DNA of 64,000 nucleotides from Parablautia intestinalis (GTDB taxonomy: Bacteria; Bacillota; Clostridia; Lachnospirales; Lachnospiraceae), in NCBI GenBank assembly GCA_003612395.1, contig RAYQ01000002.1:62001-126000 (forward strand). The letters run 5' to 3'. This document shows, in pieces, positions 17,966 to 26,462 of this stretch. Position numbers and translations under genes: made by a program. Below the pieces are notes generated by a model. The model made no database searches. It was not told the origin of the DNA and saw only the letters and a list, made by a program, of their open reading frames with translations. Each line of letters starts with the position of its first letter. The first letter of the stretch is position 1.

Positions 17966-20056
17966 ATGTACAAGACGTTTTCAATGGAGCTTGCGGGCCG
18001 CACCTTAAGCGTTGATGTGAACAGAGTGGGTAAGCAGGCAAACGGATGCGCGTTTATGCATTACGGCGATACCACGGTATTGTCTACCGCAACCGCATCA
18101 GACAAGCCAAGAGAGGGGATTGATTTTTTCCCGCTCAGTGTGGAGTATGAGGAAAAGCTCTATGCAGTTGGGAAGATTCCCGGAGGATTTAATAAGAGAG
18201 AGGGTAAAGCATCGGAGAATGCCATACTTACAAGCCGCGTAATTGACAGACCCATGCGTCCGCTTTTCCCGAAAGATTACCGGAATGATGTAACCTTAAA
18301 CAATATGGTTATGAGTGTAGATCCGGCGTGCCGTCCGGAGCTGGTGGCTATGCTTGGAGCGGCCATTGCAACCAGTATTTCAGATATTCCCTTTGACGGT
18401 CCCTGCGCTATGACGCAGATGGGAATGATAGACGGGGAATTTGTCATTAATCCGTCCCAGGAACAGTGGAAAAACGGTGATTTGAATTTAACCGTGGCAT
18501 CCACATCGGAAAAAGTGATTATGATTGAAGCAGGCGCCAATGAAGTGCCTGAGGATAAGATGATCGAAGCTATTTATAAAGCGCACGGGATCAATCAGAC
18601 GCTCATTGCGTTTATTAATCAGATTGTAGCAGAGGTTGGCAAGGCAAAGCATACCTATACAAGCTGTGCTGTTCCGGAGGAGCTTTTTGAGGCAATCAAA
18701 GGGATTGTACCTCCGGCTGAAATGGAAGAAGCTGTTTTCACGGACGAAAAGCAGGTTCGTGAGGAGAATATTAAAAACATTACGGAAAAACTGGAAGAAG
18801 CTTTTGCTGAAAATGAGGAATGGCTGTCCGTACTGGGAGAGGCAATTTACCAGTATGAGAAAAAGACAGTCCGCAAGATGATTTTAAAGGATCATAAACG
18901 TCCGGATGGTCGTGAGATCACACAGATTCGTCCTTTGGCGGCTGAGGTTGACATTATTCCCAGAGTGCATGGCTCCGCAATGTTTACCCGTGGACAAACC
19001 CAGATCTGCAATGTATGTACACTGGCGCCTTTGTCCGAGCAGCAGAGGATTGACGGGCTGGATGAAAATGAAGTGAGCAAGCGCTATATGCATCATTATA
19101 ATTTCCCTTCTTATTCCGTGGGAGAGACAAAGCCTTCAAGGGGACCGGGAAGAAGAGAAATCGGTCACGGCGCGTTAGCGGAAAGAGCCCTTATTCCCGT
19201 ACTTCCGTCAGAAGAGGAATTCCCTTACACAATCCGTACGGTTTCAGAGACTTTTGAGTCTAATGGTTCCACATCCATGGCTTCCACCTGTGCATCCTGT
19301 ATGTCTTTGATGGCGGCAGGAGTGCCCATTAAGAAGATGGTGGCAGGTATTTCCTGCGGTCTGGTTACCGGTGAGAGTGATGATGATTTCGTATTGCTTA
19401 CGGATATCCAGGGTCTGGAAGACTTTTTCGGAGATATGGACTTTAAGGTGACAGGTACTACGGAAGGCATTACGGCTATCCAGATGGATATTAAGATTCA
19501 CGGCCTTACAAGGCCCATGGTGGAAGGCGCTATTGCAAGATGCCGGGAGGCAAGGCTTTTTATCATGGATAATTGCATGAAGAAAGCAATTGATGCGCCC
19601 AGACCGGAAGTTGGCCCTTATGCACCTAAGATTATTTCCCTTCAGATTGACCCTGAAAAAATTGGAGATGTGGTAGGCCAGCGTGGAAAGACCATCAATG
19701 AGATCATTGCCCGTACAGGAGTCAAGATTGATATTACGGATGATGGAAATGTATCTATATGCGGTACGGATCCGGCTATGATGGATAAGGCTGTGGAATA
19801 CATTAAGACCATTGTTACAGATTATCAGGAAGGACAGATTTTCCAGGGTATTGTGGTTAGTATTAAAGAATTTGGAGCTTTCGTTGAGTTTGCTCCCGGC
19901 AAGGAGGGGATGGTTCATATTTCCAAGATTGCCAAGGAGAGAATCAACCGTGTAGAGGACGTTCTTACTCTTGGAGATAAGGTGAACGTTGTATGCCTTG
20001 GCAAGGACAGAATGGGAAGAATGAGCTTCTCTATGAAAGATGTGGCGCAGAAATAA
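17966..20056 (+). CDS. pnp: Polyribonucleotide nucleotidyltransferase (PNPase)
   Basis: PNPase degrades RNA 3'-5' by phosphorolysis, is trimeric and works in the degradosome. The 696-aa protein has two RNase PH domains (about 10-220 and 310-540), with GGFNKREGKAS in the first and SNGSTSMAS in the second. A KH domain (about 553-615, with VVGQRGKTINEI) and a C-terminal S1 domain (about 620-690, with GIVVSIKEFGAFVEF) follow. The start has AAAGGAGAG upstream. It is downstream of rpsO as in most bacteria, but separated here by a terminator. Confidence 0.97.
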   Translation: MYKTFSMELAGRTLSVDVNRVGKQANGCAFMHYGDTTVLSTATASDKPREGIDFFPLSVEYEEKLYAVGKIPGGFNKREGKASENAILTSRVIDRPMRPLFPKDYRNDVTLNNMVMSVDPACRPELVAMLGAAIATSISDIPFDGPCAMTQMGMIDGEFVINPSQEQWKNGDLNLTVASTSEKVIMIEAGANEVPEDKMIEAIYKAHGINQTLIAFINQIVAEVGKAKHTYTSCAVPEELFEAIKGIVPPAEMEEAVFTDEKQVREENIKNITEKLEEAFAENEEWLSVLGEAIYQYEKKTVRKMILKDHKRPDGREITQIRPLAAEVDIIPRVHGSAMFTRGQTQICNVCTLAPLSEQQRIDGLDENEVSKRYMHHYNFPSYSVGETKPSRGPGRREIGHGALAERALIPVLPSEEEFPYTIRTVSETFESNGSTSMASTCASCMSLMAAGVPIKKMVAGISCGLVTGESDDDFVLLTDIQGLEDFFGDMDFKVTGTTEGITAIQMDIKIHGLTRPMVEGAIARCREARLFIMDNCMKKAIDAPRPEVGPYAPKIISLQIDPEKIGDVVGQRGKTINEIIARTGVKIDITDDGNVSICGTDPAMMDKAVEYIKTIVTDYQEGQIFQGIVVSIKEFGAFVEFAPGKEGMVHISKIAKERINRVEDVLTLGDKVNVVCLGKDRMGRMSFSMKDVAQK

Positions 20057-20104
20057 ATCGTATGGATGATTTGCACTCATATATATAATACCAAAAAGCA
20101 GAAT

Positions 20105-20146
20105 AAAGGCGCGTGGAACAATAAAAGTTTTCCATGCGCCTTTTTG
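20105..20146 (+). terminator. Strong terminator after pnp
   Basis: AAAGGCGCGTGGAA (20105-20118) pairs along 14 bp with TTCCATGCGCCTTT (20130-20143), followed by more Ts. Confidence 0.9.
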
Positions 20147-20154
20147 CGTTTTGA

Positions 20155-20188
20155 TAAATAAGCCGGCCCGCGAAGCGTGACAGTGTTT
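20155..20188 (-). repeat. Inverted single copy of the 37-bp repeat junction
   Basis: The minus strand reads across a junction between two copies of the repeat found at 2201-2361, with about two mismatches over some 31 bases. It includes the shared cores CGCTTCGCGG and CCGGCTTAT. It is noncoding and lies directly after the pnp terminator. Confidence 0.75.
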
Positions 20189-20242
20189 TATATTATCATA
20201 ATTTTACATTTTTCACCACAAAACCGGGGGACAGAATTTGCA

Positions 20243-20271
20243 GGCATAACTTGGACAGTTTTTCATATATT
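20243..20271 (+). promoter_or_regulatory. Candidate sigma-E promoter of the spoIIIA operon
   Basis: GGCATAAC (20243-20250) and CATATATT (20264-20271), 13 nt apart, resemble the sporulation sigma-E -35 and -10 consensus. spoIIIA is a known sigma-E mother-cell operon in Bacillus and clostridia. The gene start is about 80 nt downstream. Confidence 0.5.
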
Positions 20272-20351
20272 GGGATAAGGAAAGATTTTTTATCCAGCCA
20301 ATTTGTACTCGCGCCTTAATTTGAGCGTTACCGGAAACAGGAGGGACTATG

Positions 20352-21356
20352 ATGACAAAAAGAGAAGAGATTATGCGCATATTTCCGGATTCCTTAAAAC
20401 CCAGATGGGAGCATGCACTTTTACAGGTGGACAAACTACAGGAAATACGCCTTGCTATTGGACAGCCGGTGCGGATTATGACAGCCGGCGCAGAAAAATT
20501 TCTGTCCGATAAAGGGATTTCAGACTATTGTAATCAGGATATATGGTGCATTACGGAGCGGGAAATAAATGAAATTCTCCAAAATGTATGTCGTCATTCC
20601 TTATATGCTTTTGAGAATGAAATAAGGCAGGGCTTTTTGACTGTTCCGGGGGGACACCGGATTGGAGTGGCAGGACAGGTAGTCTTAAGCGGGGACGGAT
20701 CTATTCGAAACATAACCCACATCCGGTTTATGAACATTCGGATTTCCCATGAAGTGATTGGGGCAGCAGATGAAGTTATGAATTTCCTGTATCAGGATAC
20801 TTCTTTTTTAAACACTCTCATTATCGCTCCGCCCGGATGCGGAAAAACTACGCTGCTTCGCGATATTGTGCGGCAGGTATCGGATGGAAACCCTTATGCC
20901 GGGGGAAAACAGGTGGGAGTGGTGGACGAGCGCTCGGAGATTGCCGGGAGCTTCATGGGAATTCCCCAGAATAACGTGGGAATGCGTACAGATGTGCTGG
21001 ATGCATGTCCCAAAATACAGGGGATGATGCTTTTGATGCGTTCCATGGCGCCTGCTGTGGTGGCGGTGGACGAGATTGGAAACTATGAAGATATGAAAGC
21101 GCTGTCCCGGATATTAAAGTGCGGAAGCAGTGTACTGGCGACCGTTCATGGGAACTCCATGGAGGATATATATAAATTTATGCATATGGATAAAGATGAC
21201 CGGGATAACAGCCGGGCATATCGTCCTGAAATGATCTTTGACAGATACATATTTTTGGAGAAAAGATCAGGCATGTGCAAAGTCAGCGATGTTTTGGATA
21301 AACAGGGGCACAGACTGAAAAAACAGGAATTTTCAGACAGACAAATTTGTGCCTGA
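20352..21356 (+). CDS. spoIIIAA: Stage III sporulation protein AA, secretion-type ATPase
   Basis: SpoIIIAA is the mother-cell ATPase that powers the SpoIIIA-SpoIIQ feeding-tube channel across the forespore membranes and is related to secretion ATPases. Walker A is PPGCGKTTLL and Walker B is VVAVDEIG. The 334-aa length matches the family. The ATG at 20352 is chosen over 20349 because AGGAGGG ends 6 nt before it. It is the first of eight genes in canonical order. Its 3' end contains ACAAATTTGTGCC, a sequence shared with two intergenic repeat modules. Confidence 0.95.
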   Translation: MTKREEIMRIFPDSLKPRWEHALLQVDKLQEIRLAIGQPVRIMTAGAEKFLSDKGISDYCNQDIWCITEREINEILQNVCRHSLYAFENEIRQGFLTVPGGHRIGVAGQVVLSGDGSIRNITHIRFMNIRISHEVIGAADEVMNFLYQDTSFLNTLIIAPPGCGKTTLLRDIVRQVSDGNPYAGGKQVGVVDERSEIAGSFMGIPQNNVGMRTDVLDACPKIQGMMLLMRSMAPAVVAVDEIGNYEDMKALSRILKCGSSVLATVHGNSMEDIYKFMHMDKDDRDNSRAYRPEMIFDRYIFLEKRSGMCKVSDVLDKQGHRLKKQEFSDRQICA

Positions 21357-21390
21357 GGGCTAAATTGTAAGGAAAAAGGAGAAAAGAGAA

Positions 21391-21906
21391 ATGCTTCATC
21401 TGGCAGGGTGCATACTGGTAATGGCCGGATGCACCGGGTTTACGGCAGGTATATGCAAAGATGGCGCAAAGCGCCTTTTTCTGCTGAAACAGATACGTAT
21501 TGTTTACGAAAATATGAAATACTATATAGCCTATCAAAAGGCAGCGATTCCGGAAGCTTTATGGAGGTTATCGGAAAACAATGAGGAGCCGTTTAGAGGC
21601 GCTTTTAAAAAAATTTACAGAGAAGTTTACGAAGAAGGAAGAAATTTCCCCCTGACCTGGCAAAGGCATATGGGCGAAGTTTTGGAGAATCAGCCTCTTA
21701 CCATAAAGGAAAAAAAGTTTGTGCTTGATTTTCCATCCTGTCTGGGATTCATGGAAGAAAATGCACAGGCGATGGCTTTAGACGGACTGCTTCGGGAAAT
21801 TAACTTACATATTGAGGAGCTGGAGGCGGAGCGAAAGGGAAAAAATAAAATGATTATGAGCCTTGGGGTGGGCGCCGGAGTACTGCTATCTATTTTGCTC
21901 CTTTAA
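21391..21906 (+). CDS. spoIIIAB: Stage III sporulation protein AB
   Basis: SpoIIIAB is a 171-aa membrane protein of the SpoIIIA channel, structurally like the type II secretion F protein. An N-terminal hydrophobic segment (LAGCILVMAGCTGFTAGI) and a C-terminal one (about residues 152-170) bracket a helical cytoplasmic region. Family identity rests on length, topology and its place between AA and AC. The start has AAAGGAGAA upstream. Confidence 0.92.
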   Translation: MLHLAGCILVMAGCTGFTAGICKDGAKRLFLLKQIRIVYENMKYYIAYQKAAIPEALWRLSENNEEPFRGAFKKIYREVYEEGRNFPLTWQRHMGEVLENQPLTIKEKKFVLDFPSCLGFMEENAQAMALDGLLREINLHIEELEAERKGKNKMIMSLGVGAGVLLSILLL

Positions 21907-22007
21907 CAGGTTTGTCTGCCGGAATGGGGATGGAAGCAGGTCTGTTTGCGCAGGGGCGTAATGTAAGATGTGGTGAAATGACACAAAAAGGCTGACATGG
22001 AGGGAAG

Positions 22008-22202
22008 ATGGAGATAAATCTGATTTTTAAAATAGCGGCAGTAGGAATTTTAATAACCATTTTAGGTCAGATCTTAAAGCACAGCGGGAGGGAAGAACAT
22101 GCCTTTTTGATTAGTCTGGCAGGGCTTATTTTGGTACTGACATGGATTTTGCCGTATATATATGACTTGTTTGTAATGATACAGGATTTATTTGATTTAT
22201 AA
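22008..22202 (+). CDS. spoIIIAC: Stage III sporulation protein AC
   Basis: SpoIIIAC is a 64-aa membrane protein with two hydrophobic helices separated by a short polar loop (KHSGREEHAF), the normal size for the family. It begins MEINLIFKIAAVGIL. The start follows GGAGGGA. It is part of the mother-cell side of the forespore channel and lies between spoIIIAB and spoIIIAD. Confidence 0.93.
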   Translation: MEINLIFKIAAVGILITILGQILKHSGREEHAFLISLAGLILVLTWILPYIYDLFVMIQDLFDL

Positions 22203-22289
22203 ACGGAGCTTTTCACCTTGCAGAAATGGAGATAAATTTGAGGGTCAAGTGAGTATGCAGGCATGTTCGCCTGACCCATGGAGGCAAAA

Positions 22290-22682
22290 ATGGAAATTAT
22301 TAAAATTGGAATTTTAGGAGTGGCAGGTGTGATGCTTGCGCTGCAATTTAAATCAAACAGACCGGAATATGGTTTGTATCTGGGCATAGTGATTTGCCTT
22401 GTGATTTTCACGTTTTCCTTAAATGGCCTCAGGGCGCTTCTGGCAGGGGTAAAAGAGCTGGAGAAGTATTTAAGCGGCAGCGGGGAGTATATGGGGTTTT
22501 TGCTGAAGGCTGTGGGAATCACCTATGTCTGCGAGTTTTGTGCTTCCATATGCAAGGATGCAGGATACGGGGCAGTTGCAGGTCAGATAGAAATTTTAGG
22601 AAAGCTGTCGGTGCTGCTTATGGGAATACCGGTACTTACGGCAGTGATAGGGAATATCAATGCAATTGGAAGTACACCTTAA
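22290..22682 (+). CDS. spoIIIAD: Stage III sporulation protein AD
   Basis: SpoIIIAD is a 130-aa polytopic membrane protein of the SpoIIIA complex. It begins MEIIKIGILGVAGVMLALQ and has the conserved element FCASICKDAGYGAVAGQIE near residue 90, typical of this family. The ATG at 22290 is preferred because GGAGG at 22280-22284 precedes it; an ATG at 22278 would place that site inside the gene. The length agrees with other AD proteins. Confidence 0.92.
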   Translation: MEIIKIGILGVAGVMLALQFKSNRPEYGLYLGIVICLVIFTFSLNGLRALLAGVKELEKYLSGSGEYMGFLLKAVGITYVCEFCASICKDAGYGAVAGQIEILGKLSVLLMGIPVLTAVIGNINAIGSTP

Positions 22683-22744
22683 AAAGCGTCATTCTTTATC
22701 CTGATTTATGCTGCTGTGTATGGGAGAGGTAAGAGGAAGCGGGA

Positions 22745-23908
22745 ATGAAAAAGAGCCGGAGACTTTTGACTGTTTGGGGAATGGTTATCATATCCTTTTT
22801 TTTACAGGGAATAAAAGTGTATGCAAGTGAGGAAAAAGAAGAAAAAACTTCTGAGTATGATTATATAGATAAGTGGCTTTCATCAAATGATTTCAGCAAA
22901 GTCAATGAGGGAATGGACAGCCTTTTTCCAGATATGGAAATGGATTCGGGAGAACTTCTTGTAATGATCATGGAAGGAAATGTGCTGGAAGCAGTGAAAA
23001 TGTTTGCAGGGCAGGTTAAGGATAATCTGGCAGGGGAATGGTCGGGACTAAGGCAGATTTTTATTTATATTCTGGTCTTGGGAGTGGTGTCGGCGCTTTT
23101 TGCAGAATTTTCCGATTTGTTTTCCGGAAGGCAGCTTGCACAGTCAGGGTTCTTTTTTCTTTATCTGTTCCTTATGGCAATTATGACAAAGGTAATTTTA
23201 TTTGTATCGGATATTGCCACCGAAGCAATTGAAAATATAGTTTTGTTTGTGAAATTGTTTGTACCTACTTACTGTGTGGCCGTGGGGGCGGCCCAGGGGG
23301 CAGCTTCCGGTCTTTATTACTATCAACTGATGCTGGTAGTGGCTTATCTGGTGGAGAGCTTTTTGATTCATGCTATGGTGCCGTTTATTTACAGCTATGT
23401 GATATTGTCCCTTTTAAACGGATTTTGGGCGGAGGAAAAATTAACCCTTTTGCTGGATTTTATTGAAAAAGGGATTGGACTGGCTCTCAAAGTGGCTATG
23501 GGGGCAATCACAGGTTTAAGTCTGGTACAGGCTGTCATTGTGCCTGTGGCATCAGGGCTTAGAATTTCGGCAATGCGTAAAGCGGTATCGGCCATTCCGG
23601 GAATAGGGGGCGTGACAGAAGGGGTGGCGGAGCTTGTGCTGGGATCGGCTGTTTTGATCAAAAACAGCATGGGTGTTCTGCTTCTGACAGTGCTTTTTGG
23701 AGCGTGTTTAGTGCCGCTTGTGAAAATTCTGATTGTAACGGTGACCGTAAAGCTGGGTGCCGCCATTACGGGGATTATCAGCGACAAAAGAATTTCCCTG
23801 TGTGCGGACAGAGTAGGAGGAGGGTGTTTGTTGTTTTTGCGCTGCGTGGGCACCTCCATGATTTTGTTTATTATAGTGGTTGCGGTGGTATCATACACAA
23901 TTTCTTAG
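22745..23908 (+). CDS. spoIIIAE: Stage III sporulation protein AE
   Basis: SpoIIIAE is the large polytopic protein of the channel, 387 aa. A signal-like N-terminus (residues 1-26) is followed by an acidic soluble domain and then about six or seven membrane segments from residue 105 on. The segment PTYCVAVGAAQGAAS and the KAVSAIPGIGG element are typical of the family. It sits between AD and AF in the standard order and has no visible defect. Confidence 0.93.
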   Translation: MKKSRRLLTVWGMVIISFFLQGIKVYASEEKEEKTSEYDYIDKWLSSNDFSKVNEGMDSLFPDMEMDSGELLVMIMEGNVLEAVKMFAGQVKDNLAGEWSGLRQIFIYILVLGVVSALFAEFSDLFSGRQLAQSGFFFLYLFLMAIMTKVILFVSDIATEAIENIVLFVKLFVPTYCVAVGAAQGAASGLYYYQLMLVVAYLVESFLIHAMVPFIYSYVILSLLNGFWAEEKLTLLLDFIEKGIGLALKVAMGAITGLSLVQAVIVPVASGLRISAMRKAVSAIPGIGGVTEGVAELVLGSAVLIKNSMGVLLLTVLFGACLVPLVKILIVTVTVKLGAAITGIISDKRISLCADRVGGGCLLFLRCVGTSMILFIIVVAVVSYTIS

Positions 23909-23982
23909 TATTTTTCCCAAAGCGCCATGCCCGCATCCGGCAGACCGGCCAGCCAGATACCTGAAAGACAGAAAGGAGCACA

Positions 23983-24552
23983 ATGGTTGGAATTATTAAG
24001 GAAATATGTATATTTATGATAATAGCCCAGGCAGTTTTGTTTTTTGTGCCGGGGAATTCTTATGATAAGTATGTGCGGATACTGGTTGGAATCATAATGA
24101 TTTTGCGATTTATAGAGCCATTATTTCCTTTGCTGGCAGAAGATGGGATAAGGCTGGAAATTGAAAACCAGATGGCGATTTTGGAGCAGCAGATGGCCGG
24201 AATATATGATGCCGGCAGGGAAGATGGCGGGGAAATAAAAGACAGTGAAACGGAAGTTTATAAGAGTATGGAAGAAGAAATTAAAAGGCAGCTGAGAGCA
24301 GCTGAAAGCAATTATGATGTTACCGGCGTCAGATTTACAGAGAATGTGCGCCAGGGAAAGGAAGGGAGCAGGGGAGCGGATATTATCGTTACAGTAAAGG
24401 AAAAACAATCCGGGGAGGTGGGAAATATTCAGGTAGAAAAGGTAAAGCTTGGAGAAAATGAAGGGGAAAAAACGCCAGAGGAAGGGCTGAAAGAAATGTA
24501 CGCAAACCGGCTTGGTATAGAAGCACAGAGACTTGAGATTCTTTTGGAATAG
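23983..24552 (+). CDS. spoIIIAF: Stage III sporulation protein AF
   Basis: SpoIIIAF is 189 aa with two N-terminal membrane segments (about residues 5-23 and 32-50) followed by a soluble domain, the known topology of this channel component. The C-terminal part ends EAQRLEILLE, resembling the ring-building-motif fold reported for AF. The start follows AAAGGAGC. spoIIIAG begins 20 nt after the stop. Confidence 0.9.
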   Translation: MVGIIKEICIFMIIAQAVLFFVPGNSYDKYVRILVGIIMILRFIEPLFPLLAEDGIRLEIENQMAILEQQMAGIYDAGREDGGEIKDSETEVYKSMEEEIKRQLRAAESNYDVTGVRFTENVRQGKEGSRGADIIVTVKEKQSGEVGNIQVEKVKLGENEGEKTPEEGLKEMYANRLGIEAQRLEILLE

Positions 24553-24572
24553 AAGCTTTGGAGGATAGGAAC

Positions 24573-25217
24573 ATGCAGGAAAAGGAATCTTCTAAAAAAC
24601 TGAAAATGAAATTTACAAAGGATAATTTTGTAATTATGCTGCTGTGCGGTGTTCTTCTTTTGGTGATTGCCTGGCCCACGGAAAAAAAGGGCGGGAAGGA
24701 ACCGTCACAGTCCGTTCAATTGGACAGTGAGAATGCTATACTGAATTTACGTTCGGAGAGCGCCTCAAATGCAGGGAATATGCACAGCGCAGCCGGCAGC
24801 GGAGATACGATACTGTCCTATGCCTCCTTTTTGGAGGAATCTCTGGAAGAGCTCCTGTGTACCATAGAGGGGGTTGGCAGGGTACAGGTGATGGTGACTC
24901 TGGAAAGCTCGGGGGAAGCCATTGTGGAAAAGGATCTAAATACGGAAAGAAATGGAACCACCGAAGTGGATTCGGCAGGAGGAAGCAGGAATACTACGGA
25001 TATAAGCAGCAGTGAGCAGACCATATATTTAAAGGGGCAGGGAAGTGAGGATACGCCATATATAAAGAAAATACTCTCCCCTAAGGTGGAAGGGGTAGTG
25101 GTATCCGCCGAAGGTGGAGGAAACGCCCAAATTGTACAAAATATAACAGAGGCAATTCAGGCATTATTTGGCATAGAAGCACATAAAATTAAAATAGTTA
25201 AAATGATATCACAGTAA
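24573..25217 (+). CDS. spoIIIAG: Stage III sporulation protein AG
   Basis: SpoIIIAG forms a large ring in the intermembrane space of the engulfed forespore. The 214-aa product has a single membrane segment (residues about 18-36) and then a ring-building domain, with VQVMVTLESSGEAIVEKD and VEGVVVSAEGGGNA. The ATG at 24573 is chosen because GGAGGA (24560-24565) lies just upstream; a TTG at 24558 overlaps that site and is rejected. Confidence 0.92.
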   Translation: MQEKESSKKLKMKFTKDNFVIMLLCGVLLLVIAWPTEKKGGKEPSQSVQLDSENAILNLRSESASNAGNMHSAAGSGDTILSYASFLEESLEELLCTIEGVGRVQVMVTLESSGEAIVEKDLNTERNGTTEVDSAGGSRNTTDISSSEQTIYLKGQGSEDTPYIKKILSPKVEGVVVSAEGGGNAQIVQNITEAIQALFGIEAHKIKIVKMISQ

Positions 25218-25232
25218 GAAGGAGAAGCGGAT

Positions 25233-25985
25233 TTGAAAAATATGGTGAAGAAGAATCAAATTATGATCACAGCGCTGGCAATTATGATTGCGGTTGCAGG
25301 GTATCTGAATTTTGCCGGCAGCAGGATTACGGAAGAAGAAATTATGACAGCAGGATCGGATACGGTTGTGGCAGGCGAACAGGTGGTTACAGGAACAGAT
25401 GAGGATGTGGCAGCATTATTTGAAATATCTGACGAGGATATTGAGCAGGCGGACACGTCTGAAATCCAGAGTCTGGATTCGGAAGTGGTGATTTCACAGG
25501 ACAATTATCTGGATGAATCCATGGATGAGATCATGGCGGAGAATATGTCAGGAGAGGTGGCACAGAACATAGGAAGCGAACTGTCCGGAGATGAGACACC
25601 GGGGGAGGCGGTTTTTACTTCTGCCAGCAGTCTGGATACCCTTTCAGGAGCGAGACTTATGAAAGAACAGACCAGGGCCAGAAATAAAGAGACTTTGCTT
25701 GAAATTATCAATAATGTAAATATCAGCGAGGAACAAAAACAGGCGGCAGTGGATGATATGATTGCGATTACAGATGTGGCCGAGAAGGAAACAGCGGCGG
25801 AAATCCTGCTGGAAAGCAAAGGGTTTGATGATGTGGTGGTCAGCATAACCGATGATACGGTTGATGTGGTGGTGAATGCACAGGAGCTTACGGAGGCACA
25901 GCGTGCACAGATTGAAGACATCATTATTCGAAAAACAGGCGTCTCCCCGGAAGCAATTGTGATCAGCACTTTAAATGCACAGTGA
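25233..25985 (+). CDS. spoIIIAH: Stage III sporulation protein AH
   Basis: SpoIIIAH is the mother-cell partner of forespore SpoIIQ (or its clostridial counterpart) and zips the two membranes during engulfment. The 250-aa protein has one membrane segment (residues about 8-25), an acidic linker and a C-terminal YscJ/FliF-like domain (about 150-248, with AAEILLESKGFDDVVVSI). The TTG start at 25233 is 8 nt after AAGGAG; the ATG at 25242 would be 17 nt away. It is the last gene of the operon. Confidence 0.92.
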   Translation: MKNMVKKNQIMITALAIMIAVAGYLNFAGSRITEEEIMTAGSDTVVAGEQVVTGTDEDVAALFEISDEDIEQADTSEIQSLDSEVVISQDNYLDESMDEIMAENMSGEVAQNIGSELSGDETPGEAVFTSASSLDTLSGARLMKEQTRARNKETLLEIINNVNISEEQKQAAVDDMIAITDVAEKETAAEILLESKGFDDVVVSITDDTVDVVVNAQELTEAQRAQIEDIIIRKTGVSPEAIVISTLNAQ

Positions 25986-26075
25986 TATCTGCAGAAGGAT
26001 ATTATAACGGCTGTGGAATTAATAGATGCTATATTTTGAAAAATGTGGTATCCTATTGTAAGATTAGAGCAAAAT

Positions 26076-26430
26076 TTAAATTTCACATATCCTGATTTGT
26101 ATACCCGGCAAGGCGGGCAGATGGGGGTCAGAGTAAAAAGAGAGGGATACCTGATGCGATTAAAAATGCCGGCCTTGCTGCAGTCAGATTGGGTAAAATC
26201 AGAGATATTTTTGCGGGATACGGCATTACCTCTTGCGCATATACGAGGTGAGAGGGGAAGGTATTACAACTACACCTGCATATCAGAATGAGGATTTTGG
26301 AGAATTGTGCTTTATTAATCCGAAAGATTATGATATGCTCAATGAGCGTAAGAGATACCTTTGCAGATATGGGAGCGGCTGGGCTAAGGCCCACCGGTAT
26401 AGAAAGAAACATTGCCAAAGAGATGGTTAA
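26076..26430 (+). pseudogene. Frameshifted remnant of an unrecognised gene
   Basis: The 477-bp gap between spoIIIAH and prfC holds protein-like translations broken over all three frames: GIPDAIKNAGLAAVRLGKIR around 26140-26200, then ITTTPAYQNEDFGELCFINP around 26260-26320, then SVRDTFADMGAAGLRPTGIE around 26345-26405. Each looks coding-like but none has a start or is longer than 40 residues before a stop. Together they suggest one decayed gene of about 100 codons. I do not recognise the family. Confidence 0.35.
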
Positions 26431-26462
26431 ATGTAAAAATGCAGGAACCTGGAGGAAAAAAA

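Noticed and set aside
19244-20080. 278-codon minus-strand ORF within pnp
   Set aside because: It lies wholly antisense to the conserved KH/S1 and RNase PH coding region of pnp and resembles no protein family.
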